Made by a program: the position numbers and the translations under genes. From UMGS1519 sp050951005 (GTDB lineage: Bacteria; Actinomycetota; Coriobacteriia; Coriobacteriales; Eggerthellaceae), in contig JBMNIP010000001.1 of NCBI GenBank assembly GCA_050951005.1, positions 371,849-435,848 on the forward strand: a stretch of DNA of 64,000 bases, given 5' to 3'. Shown here piece after piece: positions 49,801-55,961 of this stretch (positions within the stretch are counted from its first letter, which is position 1; every line of letters begins with the position of its first letter). Under the pieces are notes generated by a model. The model did not search any database. It saw only the letters and a program-made list of their open reading frames with translations, and was not told the origin of the DNA.

Positions 49801-51129
49801 AACGGCTCCAAGCGCCTGACGGCCGATGAGGGCCTGAACCCGCCGGATATCAACGGCAAGTTCACCTTCACGGTGACCGGATCTGAAGGCGCGCCGATGC
49901 CGCAGCAGACTACGGTGACGAACGACAACGGTACGGTCGACTTCGGCAACATCCACTACACGATGGCAAATGTCTTCGGTAGCAGCCACGCCGACAACCC
50001 GTCGGGCAAGACCCGCACGAAGACCTTCACCTACACCATTACGGAGCAGGGTACGGTCAACGGCGTGACGAACGACTCGGCTAAGACCGTCAAGGTCAAA
50101 GTGACCGACAATGGCGACGGCACGATGGTTGCGCAGAAGATGACGGCTGATGAAGAGGCCTTCACCTTCACGAACCATTACGAGGCAACGCCGGTGAAGG
50201 GCCATATCGAGGCAACGAAGTCCCTGAACGGCCGCGACATGAAGAAGGGAGAGTTCGACTTCATCCTGACTGACGAGAACGGCGAGACCGTCGCAAGCGG
50301 CACGAACGACGCCGACGGCAAGGTTGTCATGAGCAACATCGAATTCACCAAGCCAGGAACGTATAAGTACACGCTCAGCGAGGTCGAGGGCAACAGCGCC
50401 GGTGTGGAATACGATCCTACGACGTATGCCGTAACCGCGACGGTTACCGATGAGGGTACGGGAGCACTCAAGCTTACCTGGACGATTTCGGACGAGTACG
50501 GCAACGAAGTCGATGAGCCCGCGTTCATGAACTCCTACCTGCCCACCGCTACCTCGGTGACGTTCGGAGCCACGAAGGTTATGAAGAACGGCCAGCTGAA
50601 GGGCAACGACTTCACCTTCAACCTGAAGGACAGCAACGGTACGGTCCTGCAGACCAAGGCCAATGCTGCCGACGGCAAGGTGACGTTCGATAGCATCAGC
50701 TACGACCAGGCGGGCACCTACCGCTATACGATCAGCGAGGTGCTGCCGAGCGATGACAACGCGAATCTCAAGGGCATCCAGAAGAACGGTGTGACCTATG
50801 ACAAGACGGTCCATACGGTGACGGTGAAGGTTACCGATAGCGGCGAGGGATACCTGACCGCTGCAGTGACGTACGATGACAGCATCCAGTCCCCGACCTT
50901 CACTAACGTTCAGATCCCCAACAAGGACGTGCAGTCCGAGAAGGAGAAGAACTCGAATTCGAATCCGAGCTCGACTTCAGACAATGGCTCGAACGGAAGC
51001 TCCGTCGATGAGGTTACGGGTGTCGCTATCGTCCAAACCGGCGATGCTACGCCGTTCGCAGTGATTGCGATCATCGCTCTGGGCGCCGGCGCTACGGCCC
51101 TGGTACTGCGCAAGCGCAAGGACGCATAA
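40894..51129 (+). CDS. Giant surface protein, part after the in-frame TAG, with sorting signal
   Basis: C-terminal 3411 residues, same frame as the upstream part. The first possible start (GTG 41047) has no ribosome-binding site, so this is a continuation rather than a separate gene. Order: rest of the tenth FctA-type domain; four DUF11-type repeats; Cna-B-like domain; FctA-type; eleven DUF11-type repeats linked by TNPVPEKxV; Cna-B-like; six more FctA-type domains; a Ser/Asn-rich stalk; the sorting signal IVQTGDA, a hydrophobic helix and RKRKDA. The signal departs from LPXTG by having Val in place of Pro. No sortase gene is present in the window. Likely role: a very long, isopeptide-stabilised rod presenting the VWA head, covalently attached to the wall. 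Confidence 0.82.
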   Translation, partial: GGWTLGKETATNDANGNVDFGSITFSKAGTYNVTVKEIIPDDATATIDGQEVKYSDATADQKADESIVWTLDNIAYDSHAYKMEVTVTDNGSGILTASSSVKSAEGSDTFANTYTPPEDKKTVTKTIDNVKTDVNGKMVGVGDKLTYTIHWNNDAIDQNTGKPVAATVKVTDTVPAGTKLIADSISNDGTVSGNTITWDLGEQAAGASGDVSFSVIVDESAVNNDGNAVKNTASIKVGENDPKTTNEVTNTVPEKTVKNETTPNVENADGKQVSVGDVLEYTIQWENNEDADADVTITDKVPAGTTFDSVALATASEGSIAEDPAPTASESNGTVTWKFQASKGAKGTATFKVKVTKDVYNLKPNDTNTVENTATVIIGNNPGVNTNTTENPVPEKEESINPKSETNTTITDGNGKLVGIGDTLTYTIKWKNATGEKANVTITDDVPAGTRYVDGTASNNGTYAATQGAAETASQGTITWDLGEQDPGASGTVTFKVTVDKSVVKLANQTVENEATVTIGNNNEVKTNKVTNPTPKKEVKNASGEDIDNQTVKVGDTLTYVVHWQNTEAAENGADVTITDKVPAGTTFDSVEPATASEGSIAQDPAQTAGESDGTVTWKFHASKGAKGIATFKVKVTEDALQHSSIDNTATVKVGDNPEVSTNTTTNNVKKGNLVISKEVSGTTADKEFTFTVTFKDTSGAELTKYYTYEGSKEGSIKSGQTITLKKDQSITIYDLPEGASWSVTETPVAGYTPNSGTIEGTISSGTTNTATAAFKNTYKTGEIKVPVEVHKDLDGRTLVAGEFQFEMKITADDAANDGTWTITPAEGQDAGHAVNDAAGKVDFGKVKFTKAGIYTVTVKETVPTDNKLPFVTYDGTEKTFKIKVSDAGDGTMSYQYLNAENHEIQLTSVTFTNTYNPPDNKKTVDDTTLNITDANGKQVQIGDTLHFTIDWANTAVDENGSSTTATIVVKDKVPAGTTYKPNTAAGEGATVSGPDADGYITWTIENASAGATGKVSFDVIVDKSIAKHAYKVENTASVKIGDNPAVNTNTTTNPVPHKTVSDVTKNITDADGHMVAIGDVLEYTVYWENTEDAEDGATVTIKDTVPTGTKFVSAANDGTEADGTVTWKFHADKGAKGFVTFKVEVTKAALDIEADEDTAENTIENTATVQLNNGPEVKTNEVTNPVPEKDVSSTTGEGDDATTIEDADGKLVGVGDTLTYTVKWANLTGEEADVTVTDAVPAGTEYVDGSAAIVDPDNALENKSAGMNDGKVTWTFTAPAGASGTVTFKVKVTEAALDLPAKKVENTAKVKIGDDPAVDTNTTTNPVPEKDVADVTKNITDADGNQVAVGDELTYTVHWQNTEADEADVTITDKVPAGTAWKSTENATATKGEVTDATNSKADDGTITWKFKAGAGAEGIVTFHVTVTEDALHLDPDTNTVENQATVKIGDKPAVKTNTTENPVPEKTVENTTKQIEDADGKQASVGDELLYTVTWKNTKDKAANVKVTDEVPEGTVYVDQTAKAYDSEGHELTGIDAYNDNGTVTWVLSNRAAGASGTVTFKVKVTKAALDIEADEDTAENTVENTAKVKLGDDPAIETNEVTNPVPEKDVSSTSGEGESATTIEDADGKTVNIGDTLTYTVKWYNGAVDDKGNPVDADVTVTDTVPDGTEYVDGSAAIVDPDNALENKSASEADGTVTWKFHAAAGAKGTVTFKVKVDESVMKLDKRQVDNTATVTIGDDSADTNTTHNNVPGKSVDRTPASDPQTTIEAANGKLVGVGDVLTYKVSWTNTESDKADVVITDDVPQGTELVAGSISDGGKEANGTITWTLKDQASGASGTVTFQVKVTEAALELAGNTVENQATVTIGDNPGVKTNKVTNPVPEKDVSTLKDDGTTVAIEDADGKQVSVGGELLYTVHWQNTEGKEADVTVTDEVPDGTEYVDGSAAIVDPDNALENKSAGMNDGKVTWTFTAPAGAEGTVTFKVKVTEAAFDLTPDDNTVENTATVKIGDNPECSTNTVTNPVPEKTVENVTKQIQTADGKQASVGDELLYTVKYTNGHASKADVTITDKVPAGTEYVAGSADHDGTESGGTVKWTIKDVPAGASGTVSFKVKVTKDVFSLEPTDDNTVRNTATVQIGDDPAVDTNEVTNPVPEKDVKNETKNIEHANGKPANVGDTLTYSITWRNGTGDKAKVSITDAVPAGTEYVDGSASNGGTLDTNDNTVKWDLGEQGANASGTVTFQVKITKAVLDLPATVVNNTAKVKIGDDPAVDTNKVTNPVDEKTVANEAGQDMDGGTVTVGDVLTYTVHYTNGENNASDVIVTDTIPTGTEYVKDSADHNGSYDATANKLTWTIKDVPAGNSGTVSFKVKVTKAAVKQGTVKNKATIQIGENGPKIDTNEVTTNVESGGLVISKKVKKSSDNMTPNKDAEFTFTVNFKKADGSAVEGDYDFTGTVDGTEAYTGTVNDGGTITLKAGGSVTITGLPNGTKWTVTESSDSLTNGFTNDSTTQTGTIEAKQTTVDTAAFTNTYSAKGDASIQLKKKLNGRDWKNFDEFEFTIKATGDNAAETPMPAEKTVKVTSSTAKDGDEVPIDFGNITYKKPGTYTYEVTEKVPTGNKHGIEYDTYTAKVTVTVTDNGNGTLTATPAYENDTFTNTYAPGSVKYNSAIEIVKEMTGKDIKANDFKFDLKGKDAASTAKLKDGKDQQYATTGATMNGKYVATETLTPNTGLEFTGKDAGKTFSYTLTEDKGGTTADGITYDGATHTLDFTVSEDEQTGVLSVKVSKDGEYAFTMRSDDETTHDPVSFTFKNSYKAEPTQATINAKKTLTGRDLVQNEFNFKVTEKNAAGNTKVVAQASNAADGTIDFGAINYTLDQLRSDNANGYNQKSTGNDGSIVYTYNYTVSEDQPNPANGITQEVSSFNVVVAVTDNGKGQLSTAVTYPDGTQGSTLEFKNSYNTNEVDVQLNGSKRLTADEGLNPPDINGKFTFTVTGSEGAPMPQQTTVTNDNGTVDFGNIHYTMANVFGSSHADNPSGKTRTKTFTYTITEQGTVNGVTNDSAKTVKVKVTDNGDGTMVAQKMTADEEAFTFTNHYEATPVKGHIEATKSLNGRDMKKGEFDFILTDENGETVASGTNDADGKVVMSNIEFTKPGTYKYTLSEVEGNSAGVEYDPTTYAVTATVTDEGTGALKLTWTISDEYGNEVDEPAFMNSYLPTATSVTFGATKVMKNGQLKGNDFTFNLKDSNGTVLQTKANAADGKVTFDSISYDQAGTYRYTISEVLPSDDNANLKGIQKNGVTYDKTVHTVTVKVTDSGEGYLTAAVTYDDSIQSPTFTNVQIPNKDVQSEKEKNSNSNPSSTSDNGSNGSSVDEVTGVAIVQTGDATPFAVIAIIALGAGATALVLRKRKDA
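44622..44742 (+). repeat. 121-bp exact repeat, copy 1
   Basis: Identical over 121 bases to 46713-46833. It encodes GTEYVDGSAAIVDPDNA and the following residues. A third, 78-base match to the second copy is at 45895-45972. Confidence 0.9.
46713..46833 (+). repeat. 121-bp exact repeat, copy 2
   Basis: Second copy of the segment at 44622-44742, five DUF11 units downstream. Zero synonymous differences means recent duplication or gene conversion. Confidence 0.9.
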
Positions 51130-51167
51130 GATACGGAAGGAGGATTCGGCTCGATAGCCGATAGAAG

Positions 51168-51206
51168 CGCCGCCCGGAGGATTATCTCCGGGCGGCGTCC
51201 TTTTCT
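51168..51206 (+). terminator. Terminator of the giant gene
   Basis: A 12-bp perfect stem (CGCCGCCCGGAG, loop GATTAT) followed by TCCTTTTCT. Confidence 0.85.
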
Positions 51207-51310
51207 CTGGGTACGTGCCGGCAGGGTAGTGCCGGACGGCATCAAAGCCATCTGTTTTGCGTATTGAAAATAACCGTTCGGCGATGCATGGAAATGACCG
51301 TTTCGAAGAC

Positions 51311-51341
51311 ATGGGAAAATATCTTTCAAGAATTTTCCCAT
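51311..51341. repeat. Near-perfect inverted repeat upstream of the DivIC-like gene
   Basis: ATGGGAAAAT and ATTTTCCCAT (10 bp, exact) enclose a second matched pair, TCTT/AAGA, with one extra A. It lies in the 305-base gap between the giant gene and the DivIC-like gene; the rest of that gap holds the terminator above and a possible -10 (TAATGT) near 51372, but no gene. Confidence 0.55.
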
Positions 51342-51434
51342 CCGAACATACCGGTCGAAAAATCCGTGCTAATGTAGGGAAAAGTCACTATCAAACGCAC
51401 GGTAAACGCACTACATCTAAAGGAGCACGCAGAC

Positions 51435-52391
51435 GTGGTTCGCAACTCTCAACGTCCTGCTGGAAGGCCCGCATCTTCCCATCGACCCGACCCGTCTGGG
51501 CGGTCCGAGCACGTCACCGCATCGCGATGCAAAGAGCCGGATATCGAACGGCTCGGCGAAGATCATCGATTTCGACCGCTTGAGCGCACGCCGCCATGGT
51601 TCTCATGGAACAACACGCATGCCCCAGACTGCCCGCCTGGCCGCGAGCCGTCCCCACAAGTGCCGGTCGACGTTCTGTCCGGAGCGAGGCTGACCAAGAG
51701 GCCTCGGCTCAACGGGCACCGCGTCCTTCAGTACGGCGAGAAGAGACAGCACATTCCTCCCGCACGGCAGATCTGCAGCGCTCCTGGCGTCGTCGGAAGG
51801 CCGATCGCTTGTTCTCCCAACAGGAACCGGATTCAAATGACGTCGATGATGAGGGACCCCGTCCCGGCCTTTACAAGGGTGAAATGGGCCGCAGCCAACG
51901 GAAGTCCGCGCGGATGCAGGATCAGGAAAGCAATTCCGGCTCCCCGCTTCCCATGGGCACGGGGCTTATCCAAGGGGTGGCGCAACGCATCGCGTTCCCT
52001 GCGCATCGGTGCTATCGTGTGCTGCTGCCTGGTTCTTTCTTTTGCGTTCGTGTACCCTTCCGCCAAAGACGCCTACGCTGCGGTGCGCGATCAACAGCAG
52101 GCACAGGCCGAATACGAAGCCGTTCTGAACCGCAACGACGAGATCCAAGATCGCATCGATTTGCTGAAAACGGACGAGGGCATGGCAAATTATGCTCGTG
52201 ATGAATACGGTTACGTCAAATCGGGGGAGACCTCGGTACTCGTTTCCGGTTTGGATTCGTGCGATATTGCGGCCGATGCCGAGAATCAAACGGCGGCAAT
52301 CGCCTCGGGTTCGGTGAAGGCGCCCGATACCTGGTATTCGCCGTTCTTGGATACGCTGTTCGGATATTCTTCCGGATCTTCGTCATCGTAG
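51435..52391 (+). CDS. DivIC/FtsB-like septum protein, N-terminal half probably frameshifted
   Basis: Bitopic cell-division protein: basic cytoplasmic tail, one membrane helix (IGAIVCCCLVLSFAFVY), then a short coiled coil (QAEYEAVLNRNDEIQDRID) and the YARDEYGYVKSGE segment typical of DivIC/FtsB (septum initiator) proteins. GTG start with AAAGGAG ten bases upstream. The frame is open throughout, but between about 51500 and 51975 it is rich in AGG codons, Cys and Trp, while the other two frames look coding (AKIIDFDRLSARR, then QRSWRRRKADRLFSQQE). Removing one base each from GGG at 51498, CCCC at 51652 and GGGG at 51974 gives one consistent protein, so three one-base insertions are inferred. Confidence 0.75.
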   Translation: MVRNSQRPAGRPASSHRPDPSGRSEHVTASRCKEPDIERLGEDHRFRPLERTPPWFSWNNTHAPDCPPGREPSPQVPVDVLSGARLTKRPRLNGHRVLQYGEKRQHIPPARQICSAPGVVGRPIACSPNRNRIQMTSMMRDPVPAFTRVKWAAANGSPRGCRIRKAIPAPRFPWARGLSKGWRNASRSLRIGAIVCCCLVLSFAFVYPSAKDAYAAVRDQQQAQAEYEAVLNRNDEIQDRIDLLKTDEGMANYARDEYGYVKSGETSVLVSGLDSCDIAADAENQTAAIASGSVKAPDTWYSPFLDTLFGYSSGSSSS

Positions 52392-52413
52392 GATTCGCCA
52401 ACCGAATTGCCCA

Positions 52414-52439
52414 GCCCGGCATGCGTGCCGGGCTTCTTT
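52414..52439 (+). terminator. Terminator after the DivIC-like gene
   Basis: GCCCGGCA and TGCCGGGC form an 8-bp stem with loop TGCG, followed by TTCTTT. Confidence 0.75.
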
Positions 52440-52461
52440 CATCAATGGAAGGGGGATCGCC

Positions 52462-53422
52462 ATGAAACCGCTTCGCTACGCTGCTATCGATATCGGAACC
52501 GTCACTTGCCGTCTGCTGATTGCGGATGTCGCCGACGATGGACGCCTGACCGTATGCGAGCGCGGATACGCCATCACGAATCTTGGGGAAGGCGTGGATG
52601 CCACGGATGCTTGTCTGCCGATGCGATTGCCCGCGTGGCGGCACAGATTGCGGCATTCCGGCAGCGTATTGATGCCTGGGAGCAAGCTGACGGTGTGCCG
52701 GTACGGGTGGTCTGCTCGGCGACGTCGGCGGCACGCGATGCGCAGAATGCCGATGATTTCGTGGCGGCGCTTGCACCGTACGGGGTAAAGCCACGGGTTA
52801 TTCCCGGATCGCGTGAGGCGGCGCTCACCTTCCTTGGGGCAGCATCCGACTTCCCGGGCGAAACCCTGCTGGTTGCCGATATCGGCGGCGGCTCCACCGA
52901 GCTCGTCATCGGCCAGGCGGGGCAGGATCCGTGGATGGCGCATTCCTTCGATATCGGTTGCCGCCGGGTGACCGAGCGATTCTTCCATGCAGACCCGCCG
53001 TCTGAGGACGAGAAAGCCAAGGCTGATGCTTGGATGCGTGGACAGTTCGCGGGGTTCTTCAACCAGGCCACCGATTCCGGTTATCACCCGGATCGCTTTG
53101 TCGCCGTAGCGGGGGGACGGCTACCACAGTGGTTTCGGTAGACCGGGGCATGGCGGTATACGATAGCGACAAGGTCCACAAGCAGGTCATAACCCGGGCA
53201 CAGCTGCAAGCGGTTTCCCGTCGCTTCGCCGCGGTTCCCTGTGCCGAGCGCGCAAAGATCACCGGTCTCGACCCGGGACGGGCACCGGTGATTGTGGCGG
53301 GCATGATGATTCTCCAGGCGGTGATGGACTTGTCGGGAACGGATGCCTACACGGCAAGCGAATCCGACATCCTGCAGGGGCTTATCCTTGACGACCTGCG
53401 TGCTTCCCATATTCTGCTATGA
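52462..53422 (+). pseudogene. Ppx/GppA phosphatase family gene, two frameshifts
   Basis: Exopolyphosphatase/guanosine pentaphosphatase family (ASKHA fold), linked to polyphosphate or pppGpp turnover. The start (MKPLRYAAIDIGTVTCRLL, GAAGGGGG upstream) and the rest are in three frames: frame A to LGEGVDATD (about 52606), frame B from LSADAIARVAAQ through VADIGGGSTELVIG to FVAVAGG (about 53111), and frame C from TATTVVSVDRGMAVYD to the end. Each change equals one lost base; the second is in a run of six G where seven would restore the frame. All family motifs are otherwise intact, so this is either recent decay or sequence error. The tRNA-Leu promoter lies inside its 3' end. Confidence 0.85.
53388..53415 (+). 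promoter_or_regulatory. Promoter of tRNA-Leu
   Basis: TTGACG (53388-53393), 16-base spacer, TATTCT (53410-53415): the same two hexamers as the rpoBC promoter. The tRNA begins 27 bases later. Confidence 0.7.
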
Positions 53423-53442
53423 TGCTCTGGGTTTGAAAACGT

Positions 53443-53527
53443 GGGAGCGTGGCGAAATTGGCAGACGCAGCGGACTTAAAATCCGCCGCCTTCGGGCTTG
53501 AGGGTTCGAGTCCCTCCGCTCCTACCA
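53443..53527 (+). tRNA. tRNA-Leu (anticodon TAA)
   Basis: Class II tRNA of 85 bases: acceptor GGGAGCG/CGCTCCT (first pair G-T), D-arm TGGCGAAATTGGCAGACGCA, anticodon stem GCGGA/TCCGC with loop CTTAAAA (anticodon TAA), a long variable arm (CGCCTTCGGGCTTGA), T-loop GGTTCGAGTCC, discriminator A and encoded CCA. Intact, although the protein genes on both sides carry indels. Confidence 0.96.
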
Positions 53528-53550
53528 GCTCCAACGAAGGCTGACGGCAT

Positions 53551-54984
53551 CTATTGCAAGGGGAGCTCTGCGGTGAATGTGGTGCCGTGCTCGGCATTGC
53601 TCGCAACAGTTAACGTGCCGCCGTGCTCTTCGGCAATACCATGGGCGATCGAGAGTCCCAATCCATGGCTGCTTGCCTCGCTACCGGCATTCGTGCGCGA
53701 TTCGTCGGCGCGATAGAACCGGTCGAACACATGGGGTAGGTCCTTCTCGTCGATTGTGGTGCCTTCGTTGTTCACCGAGAATCGCAGCTTGTGGCTTTCG
53801 ATTCTGATCAGGCGCACGTTCACGGCGTTGCCCCGTTCCGTGTACTTGCAGGCATTGTCCAGCAGCGTGGTGATCAGGCGCCTTAGGCGCGATTCGTCAC
53901 CGATTACCATCAGCCCTTCGGTGATATCGGGATGCAGTTCGATGCCGTTCTCGAAGGCGATGGACTCGAATTCCAGCAACTCGCCCTCAAGCAGGTTGGA
54001 GAAATCGACGGGGCTCCTTCACCTGCATTTCGGCGCCTTCGTCCAAGCGTGCAAGCAAGAGCAGGTCGTTTACCAGTCCCTGCATCTGCTTGGCCTCGTT
54101 CTCCGTGCTCTCGATCCATTGGGTCTGAGATGCGATGGTTTTTTCCGGATGCTCCTTTAGGATGGAGTTGTTGGCCAGGATCACCGTCAGCGGCGTTTTC
54201 AGGTCGTGCGAGACATCGGAGATGAAGCGTTTGCGTTGCGTCCAAGCCTCTTTTACGGGCGCAGGGCCCAGCGGCTGAAGAACAAGCTGATGATGAAGAA
54301 CACGACCAACAACGCGATGCCGGCCACGGTGAACAGGACCGCCATGTCCTTCCAGTTCTCGGTTTCATCGATGCTTGCAAATGCTACGTAGACCGTACCG
54401 TTGTCGGCGGTTCGCTTGTAGTAGTACACCGACAGATCGGAAAGCGAGCCGAATCCATCATCGAGGGAGGCAATGGCTTCGCCGGCGTTTTCAATCGCCT
54501 CGTCGCTGGAAAGCTCTGCGGTCGTGTAGGCGGAGATCTCCGACAGACCGGTGGCCGTCATGCAGTAAACGCCGATGGTCATCTTCTTGTCGACGTTCGG
54601 GCCGATCTTAACGTTGCCGGAGCTCTGAGAGGATGACGAGGACGACGATCCCGAAGAGGACGAAGACGACGAAGAGGACGATCCCGAAGAGGACGAAGAC
54701 GACGAAGAGGACGACGAAGACGATTCCGAACCTGCATCCGATGCGTTCGAGTTCTCCGCCGGGGCATCGCTGGGGAGGGGTTCCTCTCCTTTCATCGCGG
54801 TCTCCAGCGCATGGTTGAGCTGGTTCTCAACCCGCTGGTAATCCTGCTGGTAGGTTACATAGCAGATGCTCACGAACGTCACGACGAGCACGGTGGCGAC
54901 CGTAATCATATTGAGCAGGATGAACTTGCGCTGAAGCTTCTTCAGCATCGAAGATTCATCGACAACGGTATGGTTGGTGGTCAT
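53551..54984 (-). pseudogene. Sensor histidine kinase gene, two compensating frameshifts
   Basis: Transmembrane HisKA/HATPase kinase of a two-component system. Order on the minus strand: first membrane helix (FILLNMITVATVLVVTF), an extracytoplasmic sensor region with a run of some 35 serines, second membrane helix (VAGIALLVVFFIISLFF), H-box FISDVSHDLKTPLTVI, N-box LLDNACKYT, FDRFYRAD, and G-box HGLGLSIAHGIAEEHGG. The first frame stops after RWALRP (one base lost near 54257), the H-box is in a second frame, and the first frame returns after MQVKEP (one extra base in GGGG at 54010-54013). The ATG at 54984 follows the regulator gene by about 45 bp, so they form an operon. Confidence 0.87.
54647..54712 (-). 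repeat. 33-bp tandem repeat (two exact copies) in the kinase sensor region
   Basis: Two adjacent identical 33-base units encode ten serines and a glycine each, within a longer serine-coding tract. The unit length is a multiple of three, so copy changes would alter length, not frame. Confidence 0.85.
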
Positions 54985-55029
54985 GGTTCCCCTCTGTCGG
55001 ACCGCATTCCCCTTACGCAGCGTGTCCGG

Positions 55030-55742
55030 CTATGCCGGTCGTGCGGCGGTGTCCTTGGATGCCGACGTCCCGGTATCCACCAAACGGTATCCAACCCTTG
55101 CGGATGGTCTCGATCTGCACGCGGGATCCCAGGAATTTCAGCTTCTTGCGCAGAAAGCTGATATAGCGCTTCCACATTGTTGTCCTCGGCATTCGAGTCC
55201 ATGCCCCACACCTTGTCGATGAGCATCTCCTTGGAAGCGATCTGGGTGGGGTTCGTCATCAGGATCTTCGCAATGGAGAATTCCTTGACGCTCAGATGGA
55301 TGGTCTTGTCCCGGCAGGATACCTCCAGGCTGTCCAGATTCAACGACAGGTCGGCGAAATCGAGTTTCTCGAATACCACTTCGCCCTGACGGCGTGTCAG
55401 CATGCGGAGATGCGCCATCAGCTCGGTGGGGGAGAACGGCTTGGTCATGTAGTCGTCGGCACCCGAGTCCAGACCGGTGATCTTATCGGAGATGGAATCG
55501 CGGGCCGTCAGCAGCAGCACCGGCGTGCTGTCGCCCTTGCGGCGCAGCTCGGCCACCACATCGAAGCCGTTCATCTTCGGCAGCATGACATCCAGGATGA
55601 CGACATCGTAGATGCCGCTTGCCGCCCACTCCAAGCCCGTGGCGCCGTCGCTCACCGTATCGACTTGGTAGTGGTTCTCCTTCAAAATATGGGCGAGCGC
55701 ACTCGAGAGCCGTGCGTCGTCTTCGACAATCAGTATCTGCAT
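55030..55742 (-). pseudogene. OmpR-family response regulator gene, two frameshifts near the 3' end
   Basis: Partner of the kinase. Receiver domain: acidic pair in IVEDDARL, phospho-acceptor Asp in VVILDVMLP, LLLTARDS and Lys in DYMTKPFSP. The winged-helix output domain starts at GEVVFEKLDFADL, and its recognition helix is split: the first frame reads to AEDNNVEA (about 55167), the second carries YISFLRKKLKFLGSRVQIE to TIRK (CCC at 55095-55097), and the third carries VGYRLVDTG to a stop at 55030. Each step equals one extra base. If read as it stands, the product has a scrambled DNA-binding end and runs on to 54981. ATG at 55742. Confidence 0.87.
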
Positions 55743-55961
55743 GCTCCTGCTTTCCTCGAAAACGGGTCCGATTCTATTATTCCATCAACATTCTACTGCG
55801 CTAGCTGAAACCGTCCTGAAAGCAGGTCGGTGGGTCGATTCTGTGGTGCTTTTCATACGCCTGTCTCAGCTGTTTCAGTGTGGTACCATCGAGAAAAACA
55901 ACGGGCACAGGCGAGCGAAGCTTACAAGGCTTCGCCTCACTATGTTAGAGGGAGTTTTTCA

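Noticed and set aside
40894..51129. The second half of the giant locus as an independent gene starting at GTG 41047
   Set aside because: No ribosome-binding site or promoter precedes it, and it would begin in the middle of a domain whose first half is in the same frame just upstream.
33085..51129. Reassignment of TAG to an amino acid
   Set aside because: At least a dozen intact genes here, including clpC, lysS, ispF, rlmB and rpoC, end with TAG at the expected place.
53443..53527. tRNA-Leu as an attachment site for an integrated element
   Set aside because: No integrase, no direct repeat of the tRNA 3' end, and no mobile genes were seen on either side.
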